From: Tilletiaria anomala UBC 951
Lineage: Eukaryota; Basidiomycota; Exobasidiomycetes; Georgefischeriales; Tilletiariaceae
Direction of reading: 5' to 3'
Length of the DNA: 64,000 nucleotides
Assembly: GCF_000711695.1 (NCBI RefSeq)
Contig: NW_013547011.1
Span: forward strand, 62,001-126,000
Every line of letters begins with the position of its first letter. Positions within the stretch are counted from its first letter, which is position 1. Made by a program: the position numbers and the translations under genes. The notes below the pieces were generated by a model, which did no database searches, was not told where the DNA came from, and was given only the letters and a program-made list of their open reading frames with translations. Below, piece after piece: positions 11,947-23,010 of the stretch.

Positions 11947-14038
11947 CTAGCCCATACCAGGCGCCTCGCTTTTCAGCGAACTCCGGCCCGCGCGCAGCAC
12001 CTCGTCGACCGACAGCAGGTTGGTTGCAATGACCGAGCTGGACACAGATCAGCAAGTGAGGGCAAGTGAGGGCAAGTGAGGGGATGCATCAGTGCCTCGG
12101 CTCTGCATGCACACGCGCACACACAGAAAAAATCGATCGTATGGGAAAATCGGCTCACCAGCTGTGCAACATATGCCTCTTGACTCGGTAGTTATCCCAC
12201 ACACCCTCGCCAACAACATCGAACGGCTCGCCGCTCGTGAGGTCGAGTCCGACAATGTGACCCTCGGCGTACTCGTCCTGCAGGGCGACGATCGCGTCCT
12301 GCACGTCGAACCCGCCGTTCTGCGCGAGCGTCTTGGGGATTACGAGCATCGCGTCGGCAAACGCCTGCACGCCCAGCTTCGCGCGCCCTTTGGCCAGCTT
12401 CTTGGTCGACTCGCTCAAGTGCGCCGCGCACGCCACCTCAAACGCCCCGCCGCCGGGGACAAGGGTCGCGTCCTCAACCGCGTTCTTGACGGACCGCAAG
12501 CCGTCGCGGATCGCGTCCTGGATCTGGTTGATGGTGTGTGCATTTGGGCCTGTTGCGGGTCCAGGAGGGGAGAGAACCACATCAGTCAGTCAGCCAGGCA
12601 TGCCACCGCCCCTGCCGCAAGCTATGTTTGCTTGTACGCACCTTTGATCAGCAGCGTGACACTCTTCGGGTCCTTGACCTCCTCAACAAAAGTGAACTTC
12701 TCTTCGCCGAGAGTGTGTTCGTACACCAGGCCCGCGTGCCCGAGGATCTCTGGCGTGAGGTCGTCGACGCTGTTCTGCGCAACTCCGCCACAACAAAGCT
12801 GCAGGCGCTCCATGTTCCTCCGCTTCGCCCTGCGCAGCGCGAGAATGCCATTCTTGGCGAGCACGTCCAGCGAGAGCGGGTCGATCCCCTTTTGGTTGAA
12901 TATGACAAAGTTCTTTGGCTTCTCTTTCGAGCTGCCGTCCGTCGGCGCGTCGCACACTGCGTTCTTAAAGTCGACAATCTTCTTCAGCTTGGCGTCCACG
13001 AATCTCCGTTCCGACTCGACCAGCTTCTCTCGTTGATCGGCAGAAGAGTAGAAGAAGCCCGAGTTGACCTCTCTGGCGAGGATTTGCATGCCAGAGCGAT
13101 GTGAGCCTAGAAAGAAAGGAGAATAAGGAACTATCTCGTCGGCACTCACGTCTTTTCGTACTCCAAGCTGACGTTCAGCGTGAGCACATATGCATTCTCC
13201 ACCCGCTTCGGCATATCCGCATGTCTCGCTCCGTGATCGAGGACCAGGCCACGCACGAGCTGCGTGTCGGTCTCGGTCTTGTGCTGCATCTTCATGATCT
13301 CTACCATGAACAGGTCGATCGGATCCTTGATCTTCCATTCTGAAATATCTTCCGATTCCGGGGTCTCGCCGGTTGGCGCAGGTGCCTCCATCTCCGTTGA
13401 GACAGACGGCCGGATAGCGAGAACGGCGTCGACGACGTCGGCTGCCAGTTGTGAGGCAAGCTTCGAGTGGAGCTTGGTGCTGAGAGAGGTCTTAGCGACC
13501 GAGATGAGGGTTGTACGGTCCATCTTGGGCGCCTGTTTAAACTTCTCGAGAAACTGTGGGAGCACAAGGATGCAGGGAAATGCCAGAGATTCAATGTCAA
13601 ACACATCGAGGAACTGGTGATCAGCACCTTGCCCGCACCTACCTCCAACGCTCCCTTCTTTGCCACGTCGAAACCCTCGCCAAGCACTCGCGGATGTACC
13701 CCCTCCTGAATGTATCGCTCGGCCTGCTTGAGTAGCTCTCCCACGAGCAGCACGACGCTGGTCGTCCCATCGCCGCACTGGTCATCTTGTGCGACAGCCG
13801 TTTTGGCGATCATCGCAGCGGTGGGATTCTGAATCTGCATCTCCGTCAACAAGACCTTGCCGTCCTTGGTCATCTTGAGGTTCCCTGAGCCGTCGACAAG
13901 CATCTTGATTGTCCCACGCGGCCCGAGGTTGGACTTGACCACGTTGGCCAAACCGACTGCGCCAGCAGTGTTGACCTGCAGCGCCTGCGTGCGCCGGACG
14001 GACTCTGCGCGCGGGTTGATCAGCTCGATCGCACTCAT
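11947..14038 (-). CDS. CCT6: T-complex protein 1 subunit zeta (CCT6)
   Basis: Subunit of the cytosolic CCT/TRiC chaperonin that folds actin, tubulin and other proteins with ATP. Begins [20 protein letters not shown]; minus-strand exons 14038-13643, 13553-13150, 13072-12642, 12549-12159, 12037-11947; 570 residues, near the usual 540-560. Group II chaperonin motifs are present: [34 protein letters not shown] and the ATP-binding GDGTTS in exon 1, PGGGAFE in exon 4. The zeta-type sequence [18 protein letters not shown] and the ending [20 protein letters not shown] separate it from the other seven CCT paralogues. The fourth intron holds a short tandem repeat. The gene is divergent from the DUF3253 gene, with about 740 bp between their start codons. 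Confidence 0.95.
12052..12082. repeat. Three-copy 10-bp repeat inside the last CCT6 intron
   Basis: Direct repeats of GGCAAGTGAG lying wholly within intron 4 of CCT6 (12038-12158). Confidence 0.8.
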
Positions 14039-14303
14039 GGTTGCTGATGGGCCTTTTTCGTGCTCCTTGCTGATAGGTGTTTTTGCGCGAGGACCGATCC
14101 AGTCTGCAGCCAAGGCGCCGAGATGTGCTTGTGAGCTGCGTGGCCAATCCGCATATGCTGCAAGAAGAAGGGCCAAGAAGAAAGGTCCCTGGACTCGGAG
14201 GTGGAGAGAGAGCAAGCGCGCAGTGAAAAGAAGCCCCAAGCGCAGTGCACACCTGCACCGGGCACCACTCTAGTCTCTAGTCGTGGAGATCCGCGTTCCG
14301 CCG

Positions 14304-14321
14304 CTCTCTCTCTCTCTCTCC
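14304..14321. repeat. (CT)n dinucleotide run
   Basis: Nine CT units in the divergent region between CCT6 and the DUF3253 gene. A homopolymer C run follows at about 14442. Confidence 0.85.
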
Positions 14322-14774
14322 GTGTGCTGGCGCGAGGGGAGAGCGACTCGGACTTTCCCTGGTAGGATTGGATTGGTGAGCTCGCTTCCTCAGGGGAGTG
14401 CCTTTGGTTGGTTGGATGCGTTTCGTGTTAATTACCCACCCCCCCCCCAGTCCTTCTAGCTCCCACCATCGTCCGACATATACTATAGACACCTTTCTGT
14501 CTTCTCTGAGACGCCGGATCGAAGACCTCCCCGCTACGCCGCGTAGCCTACTCACCCTCCTCCTGCAAACCGCGTAAGCGGCGCGCCCACGGGACATCCC
14601 TCGCATCGTCCCCCACAGGGCCTGGAACGCACACGGGTCGCAGCCATCGCTCTCGAATAGTTCATAGTGCACCACTCTGCACACCGCTCGTGACGAGTCC
14701 TGGCTTTTCGACCGATTGGCAGTGGTCGATCGTATCACTATCTGTTGAATAGGTTGGTCGCCGGCAGCAGCCAT

Positions 14775-16161
14775 ATGATAGCAACACCAAGCTCGCCAAC
14801 TTTCACTGCTGCCAATACATCATTCTCTGCAAAGGCACGAGCACCAAGCGCAGCATCAGCTCTTCACAGGGAATTACCGCAACCCCATTTATCCGCCCAG
14901 TCCTACCATTCTAGGAACATCTGGGCTCCGCAGCGCGACAACCCAAGCCTCCATTGCAATTTCAGACCTGCGAATTCACATCAGCATTTCCAGCATCAGA
15001 ATCGGACGCAGAGTCAGCATCAACATCAAACGCTTCAGACTCCTGCCCATCAGCAACGCCTTCCTCGATCTGTAAGCAACCACAGGGACAACGCCGCCTT
15101 CAAGCCGTCTCGGGCTCCATTCTTTACAGGCTCTACGATCGGAGGTGTAGGCTTTACTCAGTCTACTCCTCACTGGCAGCAACAGCAGCAATTCCCGCCG
15201 TCGTCCAAATGTCAATCTAGTTCCCCAGGCCCTGGCTCCGCCCAGAACCCCTATAGTGTCTCCAAGTCTGACCACTTCGATTCGAACCGCGGCAACTCCA
15301 CCTTCTCCTTTGGCACCAACGTGATGCCTGGATCGCAAGGAGGACCTCTCACCACCTTTGCGGCAGCGGATCCTATTTATACCACCTCCCAGCCTTTTGG
15401 CAACTTCAGCTGCAACCCTTTGATGCCATCCTCTGGACCACACACGGGACAGCGCAGTCTAGGGGGCGGTGCCACCGCTACTGCTTCCAACGCGATGGTG
15501 GTACTCGGTCCAGTTGGTGCAGTGTACGAATCTGCGTCCGCTGCGACCAAAGCGCTCCCGGAGGAATCGATCTCCTCGCGCAGTGCCTCGAGCACGCCGG
15601 TCGGCAAGCAGCTAGCTGAGACGATCATCTTCCTGCTCTCGACGCGCGACGAGGGCCTTTCGATCTGTCCTTCGGAAGTCGCGCACAAGATGGCCACCAC
15701 GCCCTCGGCGACCGCGGCGTTGCGCCCCAGCCCCTTTTCTTCGCGTATTCCGTCCAGATCCGGCAGCTCGGGCGGTGCCAGCATCCCCGCCACGTTCAAC
15801 TCACACGACGACCTGCGCGAGGACCAGCTCGAAGTCCCGCCTGGGACGGCGCTGTTGGCGTCTGGGGTTGCAATCGCGCCTGTGCAAAACGCCGGCATCG
15901 CGTGGAGGGATCTGCTGCCGCAGATTCGCACGTGCGCCATTGAGCTCGCCAAAAGCGGCGTCATCTGCGTCACGCAGGGGCACAGCGACCGCTGGCACGA
16001 GGTGGATCTTTCGAATGAGCAGGTTCTGGGGCCGATCCGGCTGCGTAGAGGTGAATCGTGTTCGAGTCATGCATGCAGGTCCACTATCGCCGTTGATGCA
16101 GATGCTGACGTCTGCCTACATCTTACCAGGTCCTAATTTCGAGCCGGTGCCAGCTGAATGA
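14775..16161 (+). CDS. DUF3253-domain protein with long low-complexity N-terminus
   Basis: The first ATG of the frame is 14775 (MIATPSSPTFTAANTSFS). Exons 14775-16050 and 16130-16161; 435 residues. Roughly the first 280 residues are Ser/Gln/His/Pro-rich and disordered. The C-terminal part matches DUF3253, a small winged-helix-like family known mainly from bacteria: LAETIIFLLSTRDEGLSICP-SEVAHKM, then IAWRDLLPQIRTCAIELAKS, VICVTQG and GPIRLRRGP; the intron falls inside this last motif and splicing restores it. About 75 residues of Ser/Pro-rich sequence are inserted between SEVAHKM and the WRDLLPQIR helix, which are adjacent in typical members. The function of the family is not established; the fold suggests nucleic-acid binding, which is inference. 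The disordered leader might mediate regulation or partner binding. Confidence 0.75.
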
Positions 16162-16678
16162 GGTGCGGCACGTCTTGCCCCTCGTTCTCGGTACTCGCTC
16201 ACCCTATTCATCCAAGATCCTAAATTTTCTTTGGCATTCACCACCTTACTACGCGAACCTCCATCTTTCCATCCATCCTCTACACGCAATTATCGCATAT
16301 ATCATACCTCGCAACAGCAATTCCCTCGAAAATGACCATTTCAACAAGCCCATCATGCATCAGCGCCTCTTTTTCCTTTGATATCCATACATTAGCCCGG
16401 CTTTGTGTGGGTAGAATGTCGCTGAAGACGAGAAAGAATGAGGAAGGAGCGAATTGGATGTAAGGCTACCAACATGAAACCCTCCGGAAAACGTCACGTA
16501 TATATATATATGTCTCTTGCAGAACATGAACGTGGAATGCATACTACGTTTTCTACGCTTCTCCCCTCGCCAGTAGGCAGAGAATATCCCGCGAGAGGGC
16601 TGCATAGCCGTGGACCCAACAGCCTGCTGCAATTTTCTTTTGCTGTAGGTCTATCGGCAATACATGCTACATGCTTCG
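16162..16678. other. Convergent intergenic region, 3' ends only
   Basis: Between the DUF3253 gene and the paraoxonase-like gene. Contains an alternating (TA)n run at 16498-16512 and no recognisable gene. Confidence 0.6.
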
Positions 16679-18525
16679 TCACAGTTCTGCCCAGTTACCG
16701 GGGATGCTACACTTGGCGATGCCGCGCTCGTCGTACGCGCCCGTCACGTAAAGTGTCTTCCCTACGCGGTCGACGGCCATGCCGGTCGGAAGCGTTGGCA
16801 GGAATCCGAGCTGGATGCTGCTGCCATCGCGCGACGAGGAGGAGGACAGGCTGATTGGTTGCCACTCATCGGCTGCAGGGCGCGCATGTGCACGGTAGAT
16901 GTTCGTGCCGATGAACTCCTTGGGGATGAAGATGCCCCGGTCGCGGACAAGCTTCATGCGCTCCATCTCCCATGGGTGCGCCGTGACGCTACCCTGGCGG
17001 AAGACGTGTGTGGTCTGCTCGATAAGCGTGCTGGGTCTGCGCACGCTCGCGGCGCCGACGCCCTTGTGCGCCGGCAGGCCCCGCGCGAGTGTGTGGCGCA
17101 GGTAGGCGATCCACGCGTCTGTGAGCCCCGTCTCCTGTGTACCAGCCGTCCAGGCTCGCCCCCAGTCGTCGATCGCCAGCGCGAAGCTCGGCGACTTGAG
17201 CGGGCGCGTCCAGAAGTTGACAAACTGTGGGCGGTAGTTATGGATGTAGCGCTCGGGTGGCTTGATCCCGCTCTCCTCCTCCGTCGGGATGCTCTCCTGG
17301 CGGTCCTTGAATTCAGCGTACGGATCCTGCTCCACCTCCAGGCCCGCCTCCACGCCGTGTACCCAGTGCTGGTCCCACTGGTGCAGACTCGAGACCTCGG
17401 CGCCTGTGTTGACGCTCATTAGCATCGCGGCAGACGAGTTGAATCCTGCGCGCTTTCCGCCGCCGTCCCACGCGTGCACTTGTGGCACGAAGCCAGGCCA
17501 CGAGCTCAGCTCGGCGATCGGCACCGACTTGGCCGCCTTGGCAATGTAGAAGTAGAGATACCGCGGCGGCGAAGGTTGGCGCTTGGGAAAGAGCATGTGC
17601 TTTGCGAAGTCCGGGTAGTTATCGATGCCCAACTTGACGCTCTTCCCGTCCTTGCTGGCGAACGCGCTCGGGTCCGGCGTGGCGGAGAAGAAAAAGGATG
17701 GCATCACGATTTTCCGTCTGCTGCTGGGGTTGTGCTGCGGCGGCAGCGCCGGGCTGTACTGCTCGTGGAAGATGGTGAGGCGATGAGGCGAGACAGGTGG
17801 AGTCTGTGCTTTTGCATCCGGGGTAAAGTGATCGGGTCCAAGACGGAGGTGGTGTTGCAGCTCTGTGTTCTGCCGGCCGCCTTGGGCAGCGTCGTTGATG
17901 TCGTGCACAAAGACATCGACAATGCTCGACCGCGCTGGTTCTGGCTGGTTGGACACGAGCAACAGCAGCGAGCCGGGGTCACTGGCGTTGAGGTTCTGGT
18001 TGTCAGCATTGACGACGGCGATGCCATATGGGTGGAACCCGCCTCTTCTCGGTAGGTGTGCAAGCTTGAGCTTTTTGGGCAAGCTGCCTTCTTGCCGCGT
18101 ATCCCACGACCAGATGCCGGCGACCTCGGCGCTGCCTTCTGCCGGCTCTCTCAGCTCGCGCGGAGCCGACGCGGGCACCGACTCCCAAATGCCGCGCACT
18201 GGGTCCCACCACAGCCTGCTTGGGTCGCAGGAGACATATGCCATGCCGGATGGTTGGTGCAGGACGACATCATCGCAGAACTTGAGGCCGGGTGCGGTGA
18301 TGCGAGCGCACGAGTCTAGGTTCAGGTCGGTCCGCTTGATCAGGTCTGCCTTGGGGAAGTGCAGGTTGTGGTGCTTATGAACTGCATCACGGTCGCAAAC
18401 GGCGATGTCAGAAGCGGCCCGTGCGCTGCCCGGCTGCAGCGGAGTGCGACACGCTCACATGGCAAGTAGGTCGAGATGGCAAAGAGCGCCGCAAAGACTG
18501 CCGAGATGGTGACGGGGATGAGCAT
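16679..18525 (-). CDS. Paraoxonase/arylesterase-like six-bladed propeller protein, N-terminally anchored
   Basis: Exon 1 (18525-18459) encodes MLIPVTISAVFAALFAIS and following, a hydrophobic segment that could be a signal anchor or signal peptide. A 77-bp intron follows, then one long exon 18381-16679; 589 residues. The mature part starts HKHHNLHFPKADLIKRTDLN and resembles fungal members of the serum paraoxonase/arylesterase and SMP-30 superfamily: CARITAPGLKFCDDVVLHQP, GFHPYGIAVV, VFVHDIND and PTGMAVDRVGKTLYVTGAYD near the C-terminus. The mammalian enzymes (about 355 residues) are calcium-dependent lactonases; the fungal substrate is unknown. Large loops, for example about residues 160-330, make it longer. 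It probably works in the secretory pathway or outside the cell. An in-frame ATG 45 bp further upstream is an alternative start. Confidence 0.7.
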
Positions 18526-18607
18526 GGTGGGAAGCTCGTTCGATGCCAGGGCCAAGCGTGGACAAAGCAAAGGCGCTTCCTCGTCAGCCCTGCTTGCCTC
18601 TGCAGCC

Positions 18608-18621
18608 TATATACGATATAA
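18608..18621 (-). promoter_or_regulatory. TATA-like element of the paraoxonase-like gene
   Basis: TATATACGATATA about 85-95 bp upstream of the start codon at 18525. Position and composition fit a TATA box; no other support. Confidence 0.35.
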
Positions 18622-19693
18622 GCACATTACATTCGCCCCCTGCTGATCAAAGCAAGATGTCGTTCTTGAACGGAGCCGACTGTCTGGAAACTCTGGGCCT
18701 GTGGGCGTGAGAGAGCGATACACAGAGCACATTCCTATTTCATGCACCACTGCATTCAACCGCGAGGTATTCATTCAAACAAGCACAGCGCCGCAGTGTT
18801 TCGCAGCCGCGTGGTGTGGCGGATCCGCGTGTGCGCTGCGCCAAAGATACGCACCCATGCGACCTCCCTCCCCCCCCCCAATCCATCCACCGCACTTTAC
18901 TAGTCAAAAAGTATTGCCACTCCTCGGTCGCTCTGGCTCGGCTCGGGCCCATGCGGCCGCCGGGACGACTGAGTATCTCCAAGAGGCCACAGCACCACCG
19001 GTTGGCCACCAGACCAGGGGCAAACGGCCATGGACACTACGTACACATGCCCAGTCCATTCTCACACTGGGTCCACGCCGCGACAAGCGCGCCGTCATCC
19101 TTCCTTCATCACCCAGCCATCACGAGAAGCGCGACTGGAGGGGCTGCGGCGTCTGCGACTGCGACTGTGGGCTTGCTCTGTACATGAGGCCCATCACTCG
19201 TCCAGCAGGGATGGACGAGTGCCACACCCGATCCAAGATGTGGGAGTAGAGATGGACATTGAGATAGACTACTGCATCACAATATATCCTCCTATCGCGT
19301 CCACCAGAGCCGGAGTGGTATGCTGAATGGTGAAGAGATACGGTACATTCTACAGTACATTTCATGCCTTTTGCAGAAATCAGGGAAAGGAGTCGAGACG
19401 GGGTTGAAAATGTAGTAGGACGGTGCTGTGCCTTTATGGTGATGAGGTCTAATGGGTCTAGAGAGAACGATGGGTTGTCGTCGCCGGCTTCGCTCGGGAA
19501 TTGACCGACATCTCTTGCGGCGGGGGGCCGAGGATACGACGGAGCATGTAGCCTTGCCGCTAAGCTTGCATCTATGGCGGCGTAGCCTCCAGAGCGACAG
19601 GATCGCGCAGATCGTGTGGTGCACGAGATCAGCGCAGCTACCGCCCGATCGACTCCTTAACCAAGGAAACTGGTCCCGTGCTCCCGAGCCAAT
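18622..19693. other. Intergenic, no gene recognised
   Basis: About 1.07 kb with short frames only and no family motif on either strand. A C-run lies near 18870. Confidence 0.5.
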
Positions 19694-19948
19694 TCATGCC
19701 TGCGGCCCCACCCCAGCGGCTGTCGTCCCCACATAGCTCCGGACAAAGTACCGGCTCGCGCGTGCCGCTGCGATGCTGCTATCGAAGACCAATTCGCCCA
19801 GGCCAAAGTACTTTTCTGCGATTCCCTTCGCCGTCGGGTCGCTGATTTGCGAAAGGTCCGGTTGCAGACCTGTGGAGCGCTTGATGCCCGCTGCCACCGA
19901 CGCGATCAGCAGCGCGTCGATCCCGTAGTGCATCAGTCGACCCAACAT
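19694..19948 (-). CDS. DUF1748 family small membrane protein
   Basis: An 84-residue protein starting MLGRLMHYGIDALLIASVAA at 19948. It matches the fungal DUF1748 family (yeast YKL065W-A type): conserved G-x2-x-H-x3-DA-L near the N-terminus, the AG(I/V)KRSTG motif, a conserved proline-aspartate segment (ISDPTAKGIAEKYFGLGE) and a Tyr/Phe-Val-rich end. One hydrophobic segment covers residues 8-23. The function is not established; mitochondrial association is plausible, by inference. No intron is needed. The frame stays open upstream of this ATG, but the chosen start agrees with the family N-terminus. Divergent from the nucleoporin gene. Confidence 0.7.
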   Translation of the reverse strand: MLGRLMHYGIDALLIASVAAGIKRSTGLQPDLSQISDPTAKGIAEKYFGLGELVFDSSIAAARASRYFVRSYVGTTAAGVGPQA

Positions 19949-20541
19949 CGTCGCGAGCTCGCCTCTTCGTGCTTGGACTCTCAGTGGTAACGTGCGACTG
20001 AAGGCTTCACTAGGCTTGAACAGACCCTGCTCTACTCGTTGCAACAGCCAAGGGCGTGTAGATGATCAGCAACGCGGACAGGATGGTGGGCTTGTCGGCA
20101 GGCGCGCCTGTACCAGGACCTAGAGCTGACTCACCTGGCAAGTGCTGCTTGTCATGGGTCACACGGACGGGGTTATGCACTCAACGAGCACTGGGCTTGA
20201 TGGGCACAAAGAGCAGCTCAATCTGCAGTTTGAAGAGTTTTATGAGAGAGAGCGACGCTGAGGAGAGACTTTGTTTGCCCAATGTGCCGCCTATGACCCT
20301 TTTTGGCTAGAATCAGAGAGAGGAGTCGCAACCGGAAAAGATGTTGCGAGCGTGTACTTTCTGTCTCACTCACATTTCTACGACACATCACCTGTTGCTG
20401 CCACACTTCTTCCAGCATTGCCTCTTGGGGCGAGCAACCAAACCAACCAACCAACCCAATGCTGGCTAGGCGGTTGATCCAAGAGGCTGACGACGAAAAC
20501 AGACTCGTGGGAAGCTGGCGAAATAAGCTGCGGCATTGAGC

Positions 20542-22300
20542 ATGGCGTTCTCCTTTGGCCAGCCGGCCGCATCATCCAGCGCTCCGAACACGGCAGGCGG
20601 CACGACAGGTGCCGGCACCTTCTCGTTCGGCCAACCTGCCACCACTACAGCCTCCGCCGCCAATGCTACCCCAGCAACCGGAGCACAGGCAGTGACACAA
20701 AGTGGTGGTGGCGGCGCATTCTCTTTCGGAAAGCCGGCGGTTACGTCGGCTGCACCTAGTGCAGTCGGCACATCGACTTTTTCTTTTGGAGCGCCTGCTG
20801 CCCAGCAACAGCAACAGCAAGCACAACCAGGGCAGCAGCAACAGCAGCCGAGCCAGCAGCCAGCGACGACAGGAGGGTCTCTCTTCTCGTTTGGAGGGTC
20901 CCAACCGGCTGGTGGGACCCTAGGCGGCGGGCTGCTCGGGCAGCCCCAACCGCAGCAAAATCAAGCGTCACAGCCGCCAGCGTCGGGAGGTCTATTTGGC
21001 TCATCTAAAACAAGTGCTGCTCCAACAACAGGATCGCTCTTTGGGCAGACGTCTACCAACAGTGCCGGGACATCTCTCTTTGGGCAGAATCAGCAGCTTC
21101 AGCAGTCAGGTGCTCTGCAACCACAGCAACTGCAACAACCACAGCAGCAGACAGTGCAGACGCAACAAGCTGGCCTCGGCGCCTCTACATCCTCCGCTGC
21201 TGTAGATCCGAGGAAGCTTGGACAGCCTCTCAATGCGCAACTAGAGGCGGTTTACAAAGCATGGGACACGAGTGATATTGCGTCATGCAAGTTTCGAGTG
21301 AGTTTTTTGACCTTGCCGATCATAGGGCAGCCGCTCCCTGACACAGAAACACTCTCGCGCTGCCAGCATTATTTTTACAACAACGTCGGCGAGCAGGCGA
21401 TCGAATCGCTAGCAGGCAACCCCTACGCGGGGCGTCGGCCCGACGCTGTCGGCAGGGAGCACGATGCGCTTTGGAATGCGGCGGTATCGCAGAACTCGGA
21501 CCCTAAACGGCTTCTCCCCGTCCTGGCTGTCGGCTTTGGTGACGTAAAGAAGCGGCATCAGGCGCAGCAAGGCGAGGCGACGCGGCAGCTGCAACACCTT
21601 AGCGTCTGCTCGGAGCGCCTAAAAGCGCTCGAGCGCAAGCATTCACTTAGCAACGCCGTGCGACACAGTGCCGCAGCGGCCAAGCAAACCGACATCCACC
21701 ATCGCCTCATGGCGCTGGTCCGAAAGTGTCACCTGCTCATCCCGTCTTTGCGCGGCACAAGCATCGAGCCGGAAGAGGAGAAGCTTCGCGCGCAGCTCGA
21801 AGCCCTCGAGGCGGAGATTGAAGGCACGGGGTATGACAGCGAAGGCGCAGGAACAGCAGCATATTCTATCTTGAGCCGTCCAGTCGGAGCGACGCGCATA
21901 CGGGCTAGCATTAATGAGCTGTGGGCGCAGATCGGGGCGCTGCGAGCAAAGCGGGACGCCATCGTACGCGCCACGAGCGGTAGCGCTGCCCCTGGCGCGG
22001 TCGAGTGGGCGGTCGTTGACCAGGAGACCCTCGACCAAGTCGTAAAGGTACGCCATCTGCATTGGATGGGAGCGACCCAGTGGCTTGAACGCTGACAATT
22101 CTTCTTCCACACCTGCACTTTTATCTTTTCTGTTTCCGTGCCGACAGATCCTTGGACAGCAACAGAAAGGATTGAATCACTTGAGCGATACGCTCACCTC
22201 GGACTCGTCGGCTCTTGATACCATCTTCCAAGGGCTGCAAGGAGTCAAGCTCGTAGGTGTCAAAGGCACACTAGGCGCCCGGCCGCAAGAATCCCTTTAG
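20542..22300 (+). CDS. NUP57: FG-repeat nucleoporin Nup54/Nup57
   Basis: Central-channel nucleoporin of the Nsp1/Nup62 subcomplex, important for nuclear transport. Exons 20542-21297, 21367-22047 and 22148-22300; 529 residues. Residues 1 to about 230 carry FSFG, SLFG and GLFG repeats (AFSFGQPA, FSFGKPAV, SLFGQTS) in Gln/Ala/Gly-rich linkers. The structured part begins KLGQPLNAQLEAVYKAWDTS; removing the 69-bp first intron rebuilds the family motif SCKFRHYFYNNVG. The segment GFGDVKKRHQAQQGEATRQL and the following heptads form the Nup54 alpha/beta and coiled-coil region. If the first intron is not removed the frame stays open and would give 23 extra residues in the middle of a conserved motif, so the spliced form is preferred. 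Divergent from the DUF1748 gene; convergent with the repeat-precursor gene. Confidence 0.9.
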
Positions 22301-23010
22301 CACGCAGAGGTCAGCTTGGAGTTCACCTGCACTCGCTGCAATAACATGTCGCTGCGCTGCTTGTGATTGCTTTGCCAGTTCTGAGTGGAGAAGGGCACAT
22401 CACCTCAGACACACGCGTGTGATCCCGAGATCCTCTCAGCTCTGACGAATCAGGGACCAAAGACCAACAGTAGACTGTCCTGTTCCCCATGTTTGCGCGC
22501 CCTTGAAAAAAAGACGGATAAGGCACCAAGATACTAGCAATGCACGCAGTGTGAAGGAGAAACATAACGATGAGCCTAGATGATGCTACAAGTGACCGTG
22601 TGTCTTTCCATTTCGGGGGCACGGCGAGAGAATGCAGGCGCGGGCCTCAAGTGCTGATGAGCAAGAGCTCGCAGAGCGCCTTGGCACAGCACAAAGACCC
22701 GGCGGCTGAGCCAGACCGGTGCCCGATGAGAAAGACGACAACAATGAGGGATGCGAAAACCTGAGAGACCGGGAGACCGTGCGGTGGAGAACCATACGAC
22801 GAGGCGAATGGGGATAGCTCTAAAACGGGGGGAGCCGGACTGGGTGAAAAGATGAAAGGCTGGGGGAAGGATGCATGCATGCCGCTGCCGCTGCTGACGC
22901 CCTCGAGGCTAGGTTGGGGGGAAATGCTGGGTATAAGCGCCGACGAAAACGCGTGGCACTGCGAGCGATGGAGAGGGGAGCTGGGCGGCGGCGATACAGT
23001 CTTTGGCTTC
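22301..23010. other. Convergent intergenic region
   Basis: Between the 3' ends of the nucleoporin gene and the repeat-precursor gene; probably both 3' UTRs. No gene seen. Confidence 0.6.

Noticed and set aside
21298-21366. Reading the nucleoporin frame straight through this stretch
   Set aside because: The frame is open, but the read-through inserts 23 residues into the conserved CKF-HYFYNN motif; GTGAGT..CCAG splicing restores it.
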